Notes under the pieces: model-generated
Databases searched by the model: none
Told to the model about the DNA's origin: nothing
Seen by the model: the letters and a program-made list of their open reading frames with translations, nothing else
Part shown: positions 37,144 to 39,761 of the stretch, piece after piece
Numbering within the stretch: position 1 is the first letter of the stretch
Layout: each line of letters begins with the position of its first letter
Made by a program: the position numbers and the translations under genes
Source: Actinopolyspora xinjiangensis
GTDB taxonomy: Bacteria; Actinomycetota; Actinomycetes; Mycobacteriales; Pseudonocardiaceae
Direction of reading: 5' to 3'
Length of the DNA: 39,761 nucleotides
Assembly: GCF_900104475.1 (NCBI RefSeq)
Contig: NZ_FNJR01000021.1
Span: 1 to 39,761, forward strand

Positions 37144-39357
37144 TCAAAAGACGGTCCTTTCGATCAGGGTCGAGGTGTCGATGCCGTAGGCCGGGTGGTA
37201 CTCGTGGTCCCACACGTGCAGGTCGCCGAGTACGGGCTTGCAGAGCGCCTGGATCCCCGGATCCTGCAGGAGCCGACGCGGCAGCGACACGACGTATGGT
37301 TGAAGTTCGCGCAGCAGTGGTCCGCTCCGCTCCGGCTCGCTGAGCAGACGGTTGAGGCGCTGTTCGGCCTCGGGGTCGTATTTGATCGCCACCACCGGAA
37401 CGGTGTCGTCGTCGAGCATCCGGAACGCCAGGGAAGGCTCGCGTGCCTGTCCACCCGCCGGGGATGGTCGCAGCGGTCCTTCCGCCACGGCCTGGAAATC
37501 CAGCTTCGAACGGTTCGCCTGAACCGCGGTGGCCCGCTCAGCGTTTTCCGTGTTGGAACGCCGATACAGCACCTGGTAGTAGCTGTCCAAGACTTCCATG
37601 TTGTCCGGGTCGATTACCGAGCCGTCGGACTGCGGACCGAAGTACTGGCGCGTGATATCGCTTCCGATCCGGTAGCCAGCGGGCTGCGACATGTCCGAAG
37701 CATCGAAGATGATCACTCGTCCGAACTCCGCTCCTTTGTTTTCCCGATTGGCTCGCCCCGCTGCCTGCTGCAACGAGTCGGCCGGTGCCATGGCGCGGTA
37801 GACAACCGGGCTGTCGATGTCCACACCGGCCTCGATGAGCTGCGTGGACACCACGCGGACCGGTTCACCGGAGGCGAGCCGGGCACGCATTCCATCGAGC
37901 TCGGCTTTCAGGTGTGCTCCACACATCCTGTTCGAGAGGTGGACGATGTTCTCGAGGCCGGACTCCTCCCAGTGTTGGTAGATCCTCCTCGCGTCATCGG
38001 TCGTGTTCACGACCAGCAAGACTTGTTCGTGCTCGGCGGCGTGGTCGGCAACCTCCGACAACGTGGGCCGCGGGTCGAGCCACCACTCGTAATTCACCCG
38101 GCGCATCCGCTTGAACAGTTCGGCCGGGGCATCGACGATCTCGGGAACTTTCAGGTCCCGCCAGACGTCGAGGGTCTGGAACGAGGGCAAGGTCGCCGAG
38201 GCGAGCAGCACGGTCGTTCCGAAGTGTTCCGAGAGGGTGCGCAGCGCATCGAGAATCGGAGTGAGCACGGGCAGCGGCAGGGCCTGCACCTCGTCGAGAA
38301 TGATCACCGAATCGGCGAGGCGGTGCAGCTTGCGCATCCTGGCGGGCTTGCGGGAGAACAACGAGTCGAACAGCTGCACCGTGGTGGTCACGATGAACGG
38401 GCTGTCCCAGTTCTCCGTGGCGTGTCGGTACTGCAGCGCCTGCCGGCCTTCCTCCGGCATGCGAACGGCCGAGTGGTGTTCCAGTACGTTCTCCGCCCCG
38501 AGCATCTCCCGGTACTCAGCCGCGTTCTGAGCGGTGACGGTGGTGAACGGAACCGTCACGATCACCCGCTTCTTGCCGTGCGCGGCCGCGTGGTGCAGCC
38601 CGAAACCGGCACTGGTGAGGGTTTTGCCGATCCCGGTCGGGGCGGGCATGCCGTAGATGTCTGTCGGCCCCATCGCGTGTGAGACCGCCGTGCGATATAC
38701 CTCCTCGCGGACCCGGTTGATCGGGGAGTCCTCGCTGTCCGCGATTCGCTTCTGACGGGCTCGTTCGAATGTGTCGCGGAGGGCGGACATGTCGGTGTCG
38801 GGGGAGACCCGTGGTGCCTCGAGGCCGTCGAAGTGTGCCGAGGTGTCGAGATGATCGGCGTCCACCAGGGCGGAGAACACCAGCCGCATCCCCAGTTCGG
38901 CCAGCAGCCGGGAGCCGGCCCATTCCGGTGGAAGCAGTGAGTTCACCGGCAGGTCCAGGAATTCCTTCGCCTCGGGGAGAGCTTCGAGGAAGCGCTTCAC
39001 CGGCTCGTCGGTGAGGTCACCGTCCTCCGGATCCAACTCCTTCAGCTCTTCCCGGTTGGAGAGTCCGCCGTGGTGGCCGTGGATCGCCATCGCGGCGACA
39101 CCCGCCGCTGGTTTCAGCAGGTGCGCGCCCAGATCCTTGTGAGGGACGCCGACCGGTTCGTCGGTGCCCTCAACTCGCAGCAGCTTTTCCTGCCACGCGC
39201 ACCGAGCTTTCCCGCAGTCGTGGAACAGCCCGAGGGCGTATGCCAACTCGGAGTACCCGAACGGTTCCGCGAACCGGGCGGCCAGCTCCGCGGTGGCACG
39301 TGCGTGTTCCGAGAAGCCGTGTCTGTCGCCATTGATGTTGACGCTGTGTGCGTACAC
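37144..39357 (-). CDS. cas3: Cas3 helicase-nuclease
   Basis: The 737-residue protein fuses an N-terminal HD nuclease with an SF2 helicase. The HD residues are LGLFHDCGKAR (H46, D47), later HGHHGGL and DADHLDT. Helicase motifs follow: I APTGIGKTLTS (near 245), II IILDEVQALP (near 350), III LLASATLP, and VI LQQAAGRANRENKG. Cas3 is recruited by Cascade and degrades the target strand. It is the first gene of the cas operon, with a complex inverted-repeat region upstream. All catalytic motifs are intact. Confidence 0.96.
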   Translation of the reverse strand: MYAHSVNINGDRHGFSEHARATAELAARFAEPFGYSELAYALGLFHDCGKARCAWQEKLLRVEGTDEPVGVPHKDLGAHLLKPAAGVAAMAIHGHHGGLSNREELKELDPEDGDLTDEPVKRFLEALPEAKEFLDLPVNSLLPPEWAGSRLLAELGMRLVFSALVDADHLDTSAHFDGLEAPRVSPDTDMSALRDTFERARQKRIADSEDSPINRVREEVYRTAVSHAMGPTDIYGMPAPTGIGKTLTSAGFGLHHAAAHGKKRVIVTVPFTTVTAQNAAEYREMLGAENVLEHHSAVRMPEEGRQALQYRHATENWDSPFIVTTTVQLFDSLFSRKPARMRKLHRLADSVIILDEVQALPLPVLTPILDALRTLSEHFGTTVLLASATLPSFQTLDVWRDLKVPEIVDAPAELFKRMRRVNYEWWLDPRPTLSEVADHAAEHEQVLLVVNTTDDARRIYQHWEESGLENIVHLSNRMCGAHLKAELDGMRARLASGEPVRVVSTQLIEAGVDIDSPVVYRAMAPADSLQQAAGRANRENKGAEFGRVIIFDASDMSQPAGYRIGSDITRQYFGPQSDGSVIDPDNMEVLDSYYQVLYRRSNTENAERATAVQANRSKLDFQAVAEGPLRPSPAGGQAREPSLAFRMLDDDTVPVVAIKYDPEAEQRLNRLLSEPERSGPLLRELQPYVVSLPRRLLQDPGIQALCKPVLGDLHVWDHEYHPAYGIDTSTLIERTVF

Positions 39358-39659
39358 CTCTCACCCCAGTCGGTTACATCACTCACCGGAATCGGTCAGG
39401 AACGTATCGCGAGCAACCGACAGCTATTGCCCGGCCCCGCTCCGGGGGTGCCGAAAAGCCCTCGAGTCACTTGGGAACCCCAAGCGTGTCCCGAAATCCC
39501 GGGAGGTTCTCAAGTGGATTGCCGGCTCTGGTGGGAGAGCCGGTGATTGGAGGTTGAGGCGCCCAAGAAGGTGGTGGGGTGTGCCAACATTGCTCGCGCG
39601 GTGAACGGAGAGGGGATGAGTTCGAGGCCATCTCGGGCGAACGGAACGACGACTGCGCC
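39358..39659. promoter_or_regulatory. Upstream region of the cas operon with two inverted repeats
   Basis: No gene is seen. CACTTGGGAACC (39468-39479) is mirrored by GGTTCTCAAGTG (39505-39516) with one mismatch, a possible operator. CCGGCTCT (39522-39529) and AGAGCCGG (39536-39543) form a perfect hairpin. The stretch should hold the leftward cas promoter and the start of a rightward leader. Confidence 0.5.
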
Positions 39660-39740
39660 GGCTTCGGAGGTGGAAGCGTGTGTCGACACGCCGCGAGGTT
39701 CCCAAGCACCTGCTCGGCGTGTCGGTCACGGGACTGTCAC
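39660..39740 (+). repeat. Inverted second copy of the CRISPR leader
   Basis: These 81 bp are the reverse complement of 31704-31784 with three mismatches. Similarity continues to the window end (CGAGGTG then TACCCTG). In the first leader, TACCCTG is followed by 19 bases and then the first repeat. Confidence 0.85.
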
Positions 39741-39761
39741 AGCCGAGGTGTGGTTACCCTG

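Noticed and set aside
39424-39729. A protein family implied by two similar open frames starting MTDTPSRCLGTSRRV (31715 and 39729)
   Set aside because: Both frames lie on the duplicated CRISPR leader, and similarity ends at the limit of the 81-bp repeat. It is a DNA-level duplication.

Overview
The window is high-GC actinobacterial DNA, most like a Pseudonocardiales-type actinomycete (Saccharopolyspora/Actinopolyspora-like). The evidence is WhiB, DUF2637/SpdB and TraB (FtsK-type) transfer proteins, RepSA-type replication, GTG/TTG starts, and translationally coupled genes. The genus cannot be fixed from the sequence alone. Almost the whole window is accessory DNA.

Region 1 (1-12464) is dominated by an actinomycete integrative and conjugative element (AICE, pSAM2 type). 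It is bounded by a perfect 45-bp direct repeat (347-391 and 12420-12464) that is the 3' half of a tRNA-Arg(TCT)-like gene. From the right end it carries int, xis, a RepSA-type HUH initiator, SpdB- and SpdA-like spread proteins, TraB, three small proteins, and a 116-residue protein divergent from a GntR regulator coupled to a glycosyltransferase. Its left 3.5 kb is a graveyard holding an XRE fragment, an integrase C-terminal fragment, a RelE/ParE fragment, tRNA-Lys-like att debris and a secreted protein. Outside the left att lies the start of another tyrosine recombinase.

Region 2 (12465-18930) holds a two-gene secreted-peptide/small-membrane-protein operon that resembles a bacteriocin with its immunity protein. 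It is followed by an MFS exporter, a DnaB-type helicase, an unassigned radical SAM enzyme and a diguanylate cyclase.

Region 3 (18994-30302) is a second AICE-like transfer and replication module without a visible integrase. It has a TraB-like ATPase, zinc-ribbon and membrane proteins, a DUF2637 protein, WhiB, a helix-turn-helix replication-type protein, an Xis-like protein and a divergent XRE repressor with an 18-bp palindromic operator. An XRE-TPR regulator/flavoprotein pair follows. Three genes (18858, 26258, 26589) share a repeated 5'-leader hairpin with an invariant 18-nt loop and covarying stem; this is the strongest candidate here for an undescribed regulatory element.

Region 4 (30302-39761) is a complete type I-C CRISPR-Cas system. 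The genes run leftward in the order cas3-cas5-cas8c(cas11c inside)-cas7-cas4-cas1-cas2, followed by a leader and an array of 18 good repeats plus one decayed terminal repeat. An 81-bp inverted copy of the leader lies upstream of cas3 and reaches almost to the window edge, so a second, oppositely oriented array is predicted about 20 bp beyond the end. One spacer matches the AICE at 32 of 38 positions.
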